This document shows positions 7,188 to 15,587 of a stretch of 32,437 nucleotides of DNA, in pieces (the stretch's first letter is position 1; the number at the start of each line of letters is the position of its first letter). The notes beneath the pieces are model-generated. The model saw only the letters and a program-made list of their open reading frames with translations, did not search any database and was not told the origin of the DNA. Source of the DNA: Candidatus Gastranaerophilales bacterium (GTDB taxonomy: Bacteria; Cyanobacteriota; Vampirovibrionia; Gastranaerophilales; Gastranaerophilaceae); NCBI GenBank assembly GCA_944323165.1, contig CALURK010000018.1, positions 1-32,437 of the forward strand, given 5' to 3'. The position numbers were made by a program, and so were the translations under genes.

Positions 7188-7937
7188 TTAAAATCCTATA
7201 GACATTTGATTAGTCAACAGGGATTGTATTACTTGCGGAGACAAATTAGCAGAGCCTCCGTTTAACATGTTCAACAAAGCTGCATTGTTATTTTTATTGT
7301 AATCCCCAGTCAGCAAAGACAAGTCCGTAGTTTCAGTATTCAATAAATTTCCGAAACCGGCTCTTTGCAGAACTCTTAGAGCAGCAACAATTTCATCGTT
7401 TGTAGGAACAGCTGATGATGAAAAATCTTTATACTCTTTAAACTGTGCCGGATCTACGTTTCCGCCACGGTTCATTTCACGCATAAGATTTTCAATTTTT
7501 TGTTGTTCATATTCGCTTCTAACTTGCGGTGACAGACCTGAACCATAAGAATCTTTGATAAATTTATCTAATGGTGTAATGTCGGCAGGTTCGGCGTTGC
7601 ATTGGTCAGGCTGTTCCAAGCAAATTTTTCCTTTTTGCGCATATTTTTGTAACTGACCTTTTGGAGATAGGCTAAGCACTCTTTCATAATTTGCTATAGC
7701 TTCTTCTTTATTTCCAATTTGAGCGGAAGCCATTGCCAAGTAGTAATAAGCTAAAGCATTTGACGGATCTTTAGCAACAACTTGTTTTAAAGATGCATAG
7801 CATTGCGAATAATTTTTTGCTTTATACATTTTTATAGCAGAATTAACAGCCGGAGTTGCTGCCGTTTTCGCATCTACACAAACCACACTCATTGAAAAAA
7901 CCAGAACTGCTAATATTGCTAAAATTTTCTTTCTCAT
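7188..7937 (-). CDS. Exported TPR protein
   Basis: This 249-residue protein begins with a signal peptide (1-23, VVCVDA) and should act in the periplasm. Residues 29-105 contain two tetratricopeptide repeats (AIKMYKAKNYSQCYASLKQV and ALAYYYLAMASAQIGNKEEA), ending with YERVLSLSPKGQ. The rest is Gln/Asn-rich with no family I can name; a Cys pair (C106, C113) may form a disulphide. It is the first gene of a unit with fliW, csrA and another TPR gene. AAGGA 7 bases before the ATG is a good ribosome binding site and a leader of about 70 bases is predicted. Confidence 0.8.
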   Translation of the reverse strand: MRKKILAILAVLVFSMSVVCVDAKTAATPAVNSAIKMYKAKNYSQCYASLKQVVAKDPSNALAYYYLAMASAQIGNKEEAIANYERVLSLSPKGQLQKYAQKGKICLEQPDQCNAEPADITPLDKFIKDSYGSGLSPQVRSEYEQQKIENLMREMNRGGNVDPAQFKEYKDFSSSAVPTNDEIVAALRVLQRAGFGNLLNTETTDLSLLTGDYNKNNNAALLNMLNGGSANLSPQVIQSLLTNQMSIGF

Positions 7938-8013
7938 ATCAATCCTTCTTATTTTGTTATTAAAATATATAATACTACGGACTATTATACTTAAATATCC
8001 ACCATATAATTGA

Positions 8014-8042
8014 ATTATACTATATTTCTATAATGATAACAA
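8014..8042 (-). promoter_or_regulatory. Promoter of the TPR-fliW-csrA unit
   Basis: On the minus strand TTGTTA (8042-8037), 17 bases, then TATAAT (8019-8014), giving a start near 8007 and a leader of about 70 bases. It overlaps the end of the GshB-like gene. A second TATAAT at 7989-7984 could be an alternative start but lacks a clear -35 box. Confidence 0.55.
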
Positions 8043-8978
8043 GACATGAGTCAAAAGATAGTCAGAGATTTCCTTTTCCAGAGTAACTCCATAGAGTCTA
8101 TTTATTTCGTTAATAAAATAGCAAGGGCTTGTGACGTTAACTTCAATAATTTTACCGTCAATAACATCGAGTCCTGCCATTGGGAGTCCCATCTCATTAA
8201 GTTTTTTAGCGACATTAGTAAAGTTCGCGTATTCACTATCATTCAAGCTTGATTGCACAATATAACTATCGCTATGCGTATTAAATTTAAAATCGTCCTT
8301 AGTCGGCAATTTTTTAATACAATACTTCAGAACTCTATCTCCCAGAGTTAAGACTCTTTTATCCCCCTGCTTAACTCCCGGGATAAATTGTTGAACCATA
8401 ACCAAGGTTGTTTCATTGTTAGTCATCGTATTAATAATAGTACGCGTATTAGGATCTCCGTCATACAGATACATAACACCCGAGCCGAAGCACCTGTTCA
8501 GAGGTTTTAAAACAATTTGCTTATGTAATGCCAGAAAGTTTTCTATGTCATTTAAAGAAGCTGTTACAATATTTTCAGCCATCAAATCCTTAAAATATAC
8601 GCTATGCAATTTTTCATTAAAACTTCTTATAGCTTTAGGCGAATTAATAATTTTAGGTTTAGTAACGAAATCGAAAACATAAGTCGCGTTTATATAATCG
8701 ATATCAACAGGCGGATCAGGTCTAAACATCACGAGATCAAAATCATCTACCTGAAATTCTTTTTGCTCTCTTTCATAAAAAATATCATCATTTTCGACAA
8801 AAGATTTATAGCATTTAGTATAAGCAACATCAGCTTTTAAAGACAAATTAGGTATAGTAGTGATATAGACATCACACTTTCTATCCAAAAGCTCTTTTAT
8901 AAGCCAAAAGTTGGTAACAAGCTTATTAAACTCAAAATATTTTAATTCAATTTTATCTATAACAAAAAGAACTTTCAT
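8028..8978 (-). CDS. GshB-like ATP-grasp ligase
   Basis: This 316-residue protein has the order of motifs seen in glutathione synthetase: FRPDPPVDIDYINATYVFDF, an IRSFNEKL segment, the ATP-grasp lysine loop KPLNRCFGSGV, QQFIPGVKQGDKRVL, and AGLDVIDGKIIEVNVTSPC. The metal/phosphate end is intact. Two usually conserved places differ from proteobacterial GshB: FRKDPP is FRPDPP, and the glycine-rich KPLDGMGG loop is KPLNRCFGSG. It could make glutathione from gamma-glutamylcysteine or join another peptide-like pair. No gshA lies in the window. A TAAAGT box 7 bases before the ATG suggests a leaderless mRNA. Confidence 0.75.
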   Translation of the reverse strand: MKVLFVIDKIELKYFEFNKLVTNFWLIKELLDRKCDVYITTIPNLSLKADVAYTKCYKSFVENDDIFYEREQKEFQVDDFDLVMFRPDPPVDIDYINATYVFDFVTKPKIINSPKAIRSFNEKLHSVYFKDLMAENIVTASLNDIENFLALHKQIVLKPLNRCFGSGVMYLYDGDPNTRTIINTMTNNETTLVMVQQFIPGVKQGDKRVLTLGDRVLKYCIKKLPTKDDFKFNTHSDSYIVQSSLNDSEYANFTNVAKKLNEMGLPMAGLDVIDGKIIEVNVTSPCYFINEINRLYGVTLEKEISDYLLTHVLLSL

Positions 8979-8985
8979 AAGTTAA

Positions 8986-9014
8986 ACTTTATCACTAACC
9001 AAATATATATACAA
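8986..9014 (-). promoter_or_regulatory. Promoter of the GshB-like gene (leaderless)
   Basis: On the minus strand TTGTAT (9014-9009), 17 bases, TAAAGT (8991-8986), then 7 bases to the ATG at 8978. It lies in the short gap after the autotransporter gene. Confidence 0.45.
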
Positions 9015-9039
9015 GTTAACTTATTAACTACTGTTCTTA

Positions 9040-12000
9040 TTAATCACCCAAGAACCATCTCAGACCGAATGACAGAGAAACACCGTTTCTGCCGCCGTTG
9101 GATACCATTGCCTGACCGAATGCCAAAAACTTATCTTTTATTCGTTTTTGAACACCCAAACCATATTGGACATAAGGTTTTATGCTCATCTCTGGTATTC
9201 TCACATCATTTGCGCGAACTTCCTGCTTATCCAAGATATTCCAAACCATGTTTACTGCGGCATAAGGCTGCCAACCGTTTTTGGTATTCATAATAAATTT
9301 TACACCAGGACTTAACTGGATTGCATGCAAAGGATCACTCTCTATACGGACTCCGGCTGCGTTTTTGTAATCAAATGTATTTACAAATGTATAACTCATT
9401 AACATTGCAGGTTGTATAATATATTTACCATTCTTGAACTCGAAATTATACCCGAGTTTGTTTCCGATTCCTGCGAGCAACATTGTATAATTATCTGTAC
9501 CATACATATTTTGAGTTTCACCAACACTTGCTCCGGCGGATAAAGTCGTTGCATTAAAGAAATTTCCCTTATACAACGTCAACGTTCCGCCGATTAAACC
9601 GCCGTTCTGGTAGCTGTCTACTCCGCCGTAACTCTGGCTTGCACCGTTATAGCCGACATAACCCGTTAATACTCTGTCAAATCCATGGGCTATAGGGGTT
9701 AACTGGCTGTCATAACCGATTAATGAACCGTAAGTTATATTATCTACCTTCGGACCATTCTTTAACGGAATACTTTCAAAACTTACGTAAGGTTTTACCC
9801 AATAACCATTATTTTCTACCCTTGTCATCAATGGTGAAAATACGCCTACATCTGTTGCATCACCCGTTGGGGACATTGCATAACGACCAGATTCCTTCAT
9901 TGATATTCTTTCTAAATACGGAATATTCATAAAGTTATCAGCATGCTGGAATGCATAATTAAATGTCTGCATCTGGGTTGCATAACCGCCTGCTTGAGCA
10001 GCTACGGATGGGGCTAAAACTGTCGGGTTAAAACTTTCACTCGGATTGCCGCTTGTTCCGCCGTGGCGCAAGAAGGTAAAATATCCGTCATCTTGGCTAT
10101 AACTTACGTCATACTTGTATATTGGGCTGTATGCTACAGGACTTTTGCCGGTATAAGATACTTTGTCCTTATAGCTTTCTTCCGCAAATAAGATATCTGT
10201 TTTGTCTTTCTCAGCATCGTTTAATAAATTCAAATACTCAACATCTATTTTTGCGCCATCTGAAACAACTGTACCCTCTGGCAATCTGTCCATCTTTGCA
10301 GCTGCCAAATCTACATCAACACTCATTCCTATATGACCTTTTACATTCATTCCCTGCATTAGCTGGGTTTCTGCTAATCCGTTCATCAAAGATAAATGTC
10401 CTGAATTGGCGGTTAAGGTTGAAGTTTCCAATATATCTGCTTTGGTTAAATGAAGAGTTACTTCATCCAAAGTTGCGTTAGCATTTATTACTTTGTCATT
10501 TAACTGGATTTTTCCTGTACTATCACCCGTTAATTTGAGGTTGTATTTTGTTGTCCTATCTATATTAGTTCCTGCAACTTTCCCGCCATCTATCTGGTCA
10601 TTGAATGTTATTGTCCCGTTATTCTCAGCTTTCAGACTTATTGTAGGAGAGGAAGGAGAATAAGTAGAGCCTACAAATATTGCATTATTTATTTTTCCTC
10701 TGGAATCTTCTGTGTAGTTACCAGAAAATAATACATCTTTGCCATCAGCTATAAAGTTCATATCACTGGTTGTATACACAGCTCCGCCGAGAGCTAAATT
10801 GGAAGAACTCTCGGTCTTGGCGTAATTGTTAAGGAAACTTCCATATATCCCGCCAACTAAGTTTCCTTCGCTATCTTTTTCGCCGATTTTAGCATCAGTA
10901 CAAATCGCTCCGCCGTATGCATAAAAACCGGAAGTTTGAGCGTAATTACCAATAAAATCACCTGTGATATCGCCGATTGTACCATTATAATTATTATAAA
11001 TCGCTCCGCCATTGGCATTATAAGAGCCGGAAGCATAATTACCCACAAAATCACCCGTGATATCCCCGATTGTACCGTGATAATTATAAATCGCTCCGCC
11101 ATAGGCAGACTTGGAACCGGAAGCCTGAGCATAATTACCCACAAAATCACCAGTGATATTTCCGATTTCTGCACCTCCATTACTAATCGCTCCGCCATTG
11201 GCATTATAAGAGCCGGAAGCATAATTACCCACAAAATCACCCGTGATATCCCCGATTGTACCGTAATCATTATAAATCGCTCCGCCATTGGCATAAGAGC
11301 CGGAAGCATAATTACCCACAAAATCACCAGTGATATCCCCGATTGTACCGTAATCATTATAAATCGCTCCGCCTGAGGCAGAAGTACCAGAAGCATAATT
11401 ACCGATAAAATCGCCTGTAATATCACCTATCTTTATAGTACCCAAGTATCCTGTACTATTATAAATCGCTCCGCCATAGGCCTCATAAGAGCCGGAAGCA
11501 TAATTACCCACAAAATCACCCGTGATATCGCCAATTGTATGAGAATTATCATTATAAATCGCTCCGCCATAGGCCTCAGAAGAACCGGAAGCATAATTAC
11601 CCACAAAATCACCCGTGATATCGCCGATTTCTGCGCCGGAACCAGCATTATAAATCGCTCCGCCATAGGCATCATAAGAGCCGGAAGCATAATTTCCGAT
11701 AAAATCACCGGTGATATTTCCGATTGTACCAGTATTACGAATCGCTCCGCCATAGACATCATCCTCGGAAGAAGCATAATTTCCGATAAAATCACCGGTG
11801 ATATTTCCGATTGTACCAGTATTACGAATCGCCCCGCCATAGACAGAAGAAGATGTAGAACTAATATTATTCTTTATAAAATTCCCAACCACATCGCCTG
11901 TAGGATTTTCTTGGCGGGACAAAGAGTCTGATGAGTCATAATTGTATATTATGCTGTTATCACCAGTGGCAGAGGCGCCTTCTTGCAGGGTATAGTTACC

Positions 12001-12306
12001 GTCAGAATCCTTTTCCCAGTTGTAATAAAGTGTATTTTCACTACCTGAACCGTATTCAGTTTTTGCTAAATCTACATCATAATATTTTGGCTCAAGTTCA
12101 CCTGTTTCTGTATTAACCTCATACTTGGTTATTGTATTTTCCCCCTCCTCTTCTACAGGAGTCAGGATATAACCTTTTTCTCGTTCAGGGGTAACATCAG
12201 GGGTTGATACGCCATCATCTCCGTAAGCAGTTCCTGACAACGATACCAAAAGCGCACATATAGCTATTGAATATCTTCTTTTATCAAACTTTCGTACTTC
12301 CTGCAT
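9040..12306 (-). CDS. Type V autotransporter with Pmp-like FxxN/GGAI repeats
   Basis: This surface protein of 1088 residues has a signal peptide (about 1-30, SIAICALLVSLSGTAYG), a long passenger, and a C-terminal autotransporter barrel (about 825-1088) ending in the aromatic motif GLRWFLGD. Between about 135 and 470 the passenger has some ten repeats of 28-37 residues of the form IGDITGDFVGNYASGS..YGGAIYN. FVGN and GGAI match the FxxN and GGA(I/L/V) motifs of chlamydial polymorphic membrane proteins, which fold as a beta-helix. An ATG 12 bases further upstream exists, but GAGG sits 6 bases before 12306, so I use that. GC is visibly higher than in the neighbours. It probably acts as an adhesin. 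Confidence 0.88.
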   Translation of the reverse strand: MQEVRKFDKRRYSIAICALLVSLSGTAYGDDGVSTPDVTPEREKGYILTPVEEEGENTITKYEVNTETGELEPKYYDVDLAKTEYGSGSENTLYYNWEKDSDGNYTLQEGASATGDNSIIYNYDSSDSLSRQENPTGDVVGNFIKNNISSTSSSVYGGAIRNTGTIGNITGDFIGNYASSEDDVYGGAIRNTGTIGNITGDFIGNYASGSYDAYGGAIYNAGSGAEIGDITGDFVGNYASGSSEAYGGAIYNDNSHTIGDITGDFVGNYASGSYEAYGGAIYNSTGYLGTIKIGDITGDFIGNYASGTSASGGAIYNDYGTIGDITGDFVGNYASGSYANGGAIYNDYGTIGDITGDFVGNYASGSYNANGGAISNGGAEIGNITGDFVGNYAQASGSKSAYGGAIYNYHGTIGDITGDFVGNYASGSYNANGGAIYNNYNGTIGDITGDFIGNYAQTSGFYAYGGAICTDAKIGEKDSEGNLVGGIYGSFLNNYAKTESSSNLALGGAVYTTSDMNFIADGKDVLFSGNYTEDSRGKINNAIFVGSTYSPSSPTISLKAENNGTITFNDQIDGGKVAGTNIDRTTKYNLKLTGDSTGKIQLNDKVINANATLDEVTLHLTKADILETSTLTANSGHLSLMNGLAETQLMQGMNVKGHIGMSVDVDLAAAKMDRLPEGTVVSDGAKIDVEYLNLLNDAEKDKTDILFAEESYKDKVSYTGKSPVAYSPIYKYDVSYSQDDGYFTFLRHGGTSGNPSESFNPTVLAPSVAAQAGGYATQMQTFNYAFQHADNFMNIPYLERISMKESGRYAMSPTGDATDVGVFSPLMTRVENNGYWVKPYVSFESIPLKNGPKVDNITYGSLIGYDSQLTPIAHGFDRVLTGYVGYNGASQSYGGVDSYQNGGLIGGTLTLYKGNFFNATTLSAGASVGETQNMYGTDNYTMLLAGIGNKLGYNFEFKNGKYIIQPAMLMSYTFVNTFDYKNAAGVRIESDPLHAIQLSPGVKFIMNTKNGWQPYAAVNMVWNILDKQEVRANDVRIPEMSIKPYVQYGLGVQKRIKDKFLAFGQAMVSNGGRNGVSLSFGLRWFLGD
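10885..11904 (-). repeat. In-frame tandem repeat array of the autotransporter passenger
   Basis: About ten units of roughly 87-111 bases, nearly identical at DNA level, plus degenerate copies at both ends. The core seen on the plus strand is ATTACCCACAAAATCACC followed by GTGATATCSCCGATT and AAATCGCTCCGCC. All length differences are multiples of three. Such arrays gain or lose units by recombination or slippage. The same repetition leaves long open frames in other frames and on the other strand, which are not genes. Confidence 0.9.
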
Positions 12307-12360
12307 AAACAACCTCATGTTTTACATCCATATATTTCCTTAATTCCACATGAGAGTTTT

Positions 12361-12369
12361 TTTATAACA
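12361..12369 (-). promoter_or_regulatory. Possible extended -10 of the autotransporter gene
   Basis: TGTTATAAA on the minus strand (12369-12361) fits an extended -10 (TGn before TATAAA), with a start near 12354 and a leader of about 48 bases. A TTGTAA lies 19 bases further upstream, which is a long spacing. The region between 12307 and 12482 holds no other gene that I can support. Confidence 0.35.
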
Positions 12370-12443
12370 ATATATTTGATATTTGTTACAAAAATTTACA
12401 TTCTTATCATAAATCTCACTTGCTCAAATCATACATAATAACG

Positions 12444-12473
12444 TTGACTTCTAATCAGGATATGCATTATCAT
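12444..12473 (+). promoter_or_regulatory. Promoter of the phosphoesterase operon
   Basis: TTGACT (12444-12449), 18 bases, TATCAT (12468-12473); the start would be near 12480, only about 3 bases before the ATG at 12483. There is no Shine-Dalgarno, so the mRNA is nearly or fully leaderless. Confidence 0.5.
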
Positions 12474-12482
12474 TATTAAAAG

Positions 12483-13463
12483 ATGAGAAATTATAAAAAG
12501 AAGAAAAAAGAATCATTATTCTCTAAATTTGTTAATCTAATATTAACAATAGTAATTGCCTGTGCAATCGGTTCTCAAGTCTGCACTGCTGCAAACAACA
12601 ACCTTAGAATTGCTCAAATAAGTGATGCTCACTTTTCTTCATTTGAAGATAATACTTCTTATAAATTCTTAAAAAAATCAGGAGCACTGCTGGATGATGC
12701 GATTTTTCAGATAAATACTTCAGGCCCTTACGATTTTGTAATGTTTACGGGGGATTTGGTTAATGTGCCTAAAATCTCCGAACTTGAAAAATTTACAGAG
12801 CATGCAAATAAACTTATCTACCCTTGGTACGCAATAGACGGAAATCACGATATCAGTATTGACGGACCTTTAACGAAAAGAAAATTCTTGGAGGTTCTTG
12901 CTAACAACAACGAAAATATGATTCAAAAAAATATTTATTATGCGTTTACCCCCAAAAAAGGATTCAGAGTAATTTGCTTGGATTCAATCATTGATTATAA
13001 AATTACTACCAACGGTGAAATTTCTAATGAAGAATTTATGTGGCTCAAGGAAGAATTGGAAAATAATGAGAAGGATACAATTATTGTATGCACTCATGTT
13101 CCTATTATTGAACCGTTTTCAAGCTCAAACCACAAATTAGTCAATGATTACGAGGTTAGAAAACTGCTTAAATCACATAAAAATCCTGTTATTGTTCTTC
13201 AAGGACACTACCACGGGACAAAGGCTAAACAGGATGATAATTTGCTTGTTATATCCTGCCCGTCACTCGTAACGTATCCAAATGCTTTCAGAATTATCAA
13301 TATAAATTCTAATAAGAATAGAACTCTGGTTGATGTATATTTAAAAGAAACTTCACTTAAGGATATTCAAACCCGCTCAAAGCTCAGACTTATGGGCTCG
13401 GAAAGATTGTATGGCGATGAAAGTGACAGAAATGCTACGTTTAAATTAGGAAGGAAAGAATAA
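12483..13463 (+). CDS. Membrane-anchored or exported calcineurin-like phosphoesterase
   Basis: The 326-residue protein has a strongly basic start (MRNYKKKKKE) and one hydrophobic segment (about 17-36, FVNLILTIVIACAIGSQVCT), so it is exported or anchored. The metal-binding motifs of the calcineurin-like family follow in order: ISDAHFS (D and H), FTGDLVN, DGNHDIS, CTHVPII and LQGHYHGT. The dimetal site should therefore be complete. The substrate is unknown; phosphodiesters or nucleotides are typical. Its stop overlaps the next ATG (TAATG), and the phosphoesterase, MBL hydrolase and TPR lipoprotein form one operon. Confidence 0.88.
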   Translation: MRNYKKKKKESLFSKFVNLILTIVIACAIGSQVCTAANNNLRIAQISDAHFSSFEDNTSYKFLKKSGALLDDAIFQINTSGPYDFVMFTGDLVNVPKISELEKFTEHANKLIYPWYAIDGNHDISIDGPLTKRKFLEVLANNNENMIQKNIYYAFTPKKGFRVICLDSIIDYKITTNGEISNEEFMWLKEELENNEKDTIIVCTHVPIIEPFSSSNHKLVNDYEVRKLLKSHKNPVIVLQGHYHGTKAKQDDNLLVISCPSLVTYPNAFRIININSNKNRTLVDVYLKETSLKDIQTRSKLRLMGSERLYGDESDRNATFKLGRKE

Positions 13464-14392
13464 TGGCTGATGAATTTAGAATAAAGTTTAGAGGAGTTAG
13501 AGGAAGCTACCCTGTTGCTGATAAAAACTTCTTAAAATACGGCGGAAACACCTCTTGTATAGAAGTTCACGCAGGTGAACACCTTATTATACTCGACGCG
13601 GGAACGGGTTTGATAAGCCTCGGAAACGAACTTATGCATAAGTATATAGAATCAGGGATTACTATTACAGACAGAACGCCTGTCAAATGCACTATTCTTC
13701 TAAGCCACATACATTTAGACCACATTCAAGGTTTTCCGTTTTTCAGACCTTGCCATTTGGCTTCTACAAGAATGTGCTTGATGGGAGGTGTTAATTATAA
13801 CGAAACTTTGGAAGATGAATTGGCTAAAATATTGTTCTCAAAATCTTTCCCTTTGGATCTCGGAGATATCGCCGCTGATTTAAAGATATTCGACCTTAAC
13901 GAAACTAATTATGTAATATTTAAAAACGGCGAAATGCCTCGTGTAGTCAGAGTTAACGAATTAAAAGAAGGGGATTATACTTCGGATGACGTTGTGATAA
14001 CTTGCTATAAATCTTATGCACATCCTCAAAACGGCGTTTTTGTATATAGAATTGAATATAAAGGAAAATCACTTGTTTATGCTACGGACAAAGAAAGTTA
14101 TCCGGGCGGTGATAAGAAACTTATTAAATTTGCAAAAGGCTGCGATTTGTTAATACACGATTCGCAATATTCTACAGAAGATTATTTAAGCATTTATGTA
14201 CCTAAACAAGGTTTCGGACATTCAACTTTTGAAATGGCTCTGGATTGCAAACAACAAGTGGGGGCTAAACAGTTAGTTTATTTCCACTATGATCCGGGGT
14301 ATAACGATGAAAAACTCGATATGCTTGCCGAAGAATATGCTTCTAAAGATGCGATTTTTGCGTATGAAGGATTAGAAATCAATTTGCTATGA
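13463..14392 (+). CDS. MBL-fold metallo-hydrolase
   Basis: This cytoplasmic-looking 309-residue protein has the metallo-beta-lactamase fold. It starts with RGVRGSYP and a GGNTSCIEV strand, has ILDAGTG, then the metal motif SHIHLDH (HxHxDH), a later ATDKE with metal-bridging Asp, HDSQY, and GFGHSTFE near the end. This arrangement resembles the RNase Z/PhnP-like phosphodiesterase branch of the family, so a phosphodiester substrate is likely but not provable. It shares one base with the preceding phosphoesterase stop codon (TAATG) and its own stop overlaps the next gene (ATGA), so the three products are made together. AGGAAAG just before the ATG can act as Shine-Dalgarno. Confidence 0.85.
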   Translation: MADEFRIKFRGVRGSYPVADKNFLKYGGNTSCIEVHAGEHLIILDAGTGLISLGNELMHKYIESGITITDRTPVKCTILLSHIHLDHIQGFPFFRPCHLASTRMCLMGGVNYNETLEDELAKILFSKSFPLDLGDIAADLKIFDLNETNYVIFKNGEMPRVVRVNELKEGDYTSDDVVITCYKSYAHPQNGVFVYRIEYKGKSLVYATDKESYPGGDKKLIKFAKGCDLLIHDSQYSTEDYLSIYVPKQGFGHSTFEMALDCKQQVGAKQLVYFHYDPGYNDEKLDMLAEEYASKDAIFAYEGLEINLL

Positions 14393-14940
14393 AAAAATTA
14401 GTTTCAATATTTATACTTTTTGTATTGGTATTCTGCTCAGGATACAGAAAACCATACAGATATACTATCGACGCTGAAAAAGATGCTTTTTACCATAATA
14501 ATGTCGGTCTAAATTACCTTAAAGACAGAATTTATTATGCAGCTATTCAGGAATTTAAAATAGCAATTCAGTTAAGCCCCAATACCCAAGCTACTGCAAT
14601 ATTCAAAAATAACCTCGGAGAAACTTACGATTTTATAGGGTATCCTGACATGGCAAGGGTATGTTTTGAGGATGCAATTAAACTCTACGGACTTAATTTT
14701 AAATACTACATAAATTTGGCTGATTGCTACAAAAAATTGGGTATTACAAAAACCAAAATCGGCGAACTTTCGAAAAGCAACAACCCTTATGACAAAATTA
14801 TTCTTGGACTTCTGTATATACAAAACGGAGAAACGAGAAAAGGCGTTATTATCCTGGATGAACTGTGCATGAGCGAACCTGATTTGATAATTACGCAGGC
14901 TATAAGACAATATCTTAAAGAAGTTACGGCGAAACTTTAA
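14389..14940 (+). CDS. Small TPR protein, probable lipoprotein
   Basis: The 183-residue protein starts with a hydrophobic signal ending in LVFCSG, where C16 fits a lipobox, so it is probably lipid-anchored. TPR-like helices follow: DAFYHNNVGLNYLKDRIYYA, then QEFKIAIQLSPN (repeat one), ATAIFKNNLGETYDFIGYPD (repeat two), and a further pair ending at LDELCMSEPDL. It overlaps the MBL gene by 4 bases (ATGA). Its stop codon touches the stop codon of the convergent gene with no base between. It may hold the other two proteins of the operon at the envelope, which is inference. Confidence 0.75.
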   Translation: MKKLVSIFILFVLVFCSGYRKPYRYTIDAEKDAFYHNNVGLNYLKDRIYYAAIQEFKIAIQLSPNTQATAIFKNNLGETYDFIGYPDMARVCFEDAIKLYGLNFKYYINLADCYKKLGITKTKIGELSKSNNPYDKIILGLLYIQNGETRKGVIILDELCMSEPDLIITQAIRQYLKEVTAKL

Positions 14941-15522
14941 TTACTTAAAAAATATTTGCATATTATGTTTTACAACGTTGTTTAATACAGCGGCGGTTTC
15001 TTCTAAACTCTTGTTTTCTAATATGCTCTGCTGGACTAAACCAAAAACTGCCATTGGACTTGCTGTAAAAATATTTTTTAAATTCATTACAGTTTTGCGG
15101 ACAACATCAGGAAAAGATTTATCCATTGTTGTTAAACCGTTTTGCATCATCCTGTTCGTTATACTCGCAAGTAAAGTATACGCCTTTAAAGAAGCCTTTT
15201 CTTCTTTTTTGTAAGCTGTTGAACTATTATATTTTTCCCATAATGTCCTTAGTTCATCACCTAAAAACATTGACCTGTCATTGAGAAACAAAAATCCTGG
15301 GATCTTACTCTTCTCGGCATAAAAAACTGTTAAAACATCAGTATCAGTTTTTTTGTCTTGCAAACGCATTATATTATTGAATTCAGTCAGATCTTTTGCC
15401 CCTTCATCATTTAACTGCATTGACAAAAGTGTGTAACTTAAGTCGTTTCGATTTATATTGTTGTGGATAACGTTTTTGTATCCCGCAAAATTTACATTTC
15501 TGTTAACATCGCTTAATCTCAT
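14941..15522 (-). CDS. Hypothetical helical protein, NFAGYK-type N-terminus
   Basis: I do not recognise this 193-residue protein. It begins MRLSDVNRNVNFAGYKNV, with no signal peptide; the rest is mostly helical and charged, with no membrane segment and no catalytic motif that I can see. The Asn-Phe-Gly-Tyr N-terminus recalls small proteins that are common in this bacterial lineage, but I cannot name a family. AAGAAGGG before the ATG is a good ribosome binding site. It is transcribed away from the Memo-AMMECR1 gene and converges exactly on the TPR lipoprotein gene. Confidence 0.7.
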   Translation of the reverse strand: MRLSDVNRNVNFAGYKNVIHNNINRNDLSYTLLSMQLNDEGAKDLTEFNNIMRLQDKKTDTDVLTVFYAEKSKIPGFLFLNDRSMFLGDELRTLWEKYNSSTAYKKEEKASLKAYTLLASITNRMMQNGLTTMDKSFPDVVRKTVMNLKNIFTASPMAVFGLVQQSILENKSLEETAAVLNNVVKHNMQIFFK

Positions 15523-15552
15523 ACCCTTCTTAAAACTGATAAAAAAAAAATT

Positions 15553-15581
15553 TTGCTATTGTTCTAAAATTATTTTATAAT
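15553..15581 (+). promoter_or_regulatory. Promoter of the Memo-AMMECR1 gene (leaderless)
   Basis: TTGCTA (15553-15558), 17 bases, TATAAT (15576-15581), then six bases to the ATG at 15588. A run of eleven A bases lies directly upstream and could act as an UP element. The start should be the A of the ATG. Confidence 0.75.
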
Positions 15582-15587
15582 AACTTT

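Noticed and set aside
10857..11840. Long open frames on both strands inside the autotransporter gene
   Set aside because: They arise because the repeat array lacks stops in several frames; they have low-complexity translations (repeated AERFIM, IINRSA), no ribosome sites and no family features.
10885..11904. CRISPR-like regular repeats
   Set aside because: The repeats are directly adjacent, translated in frame and lack unique spacers of constant length.
12307..12318. ATG at 12318 as start of the autotransporter
   Set aside because: The Shine-Dalgarno GAGG overlaps this codon and fits the ATG at 12306.
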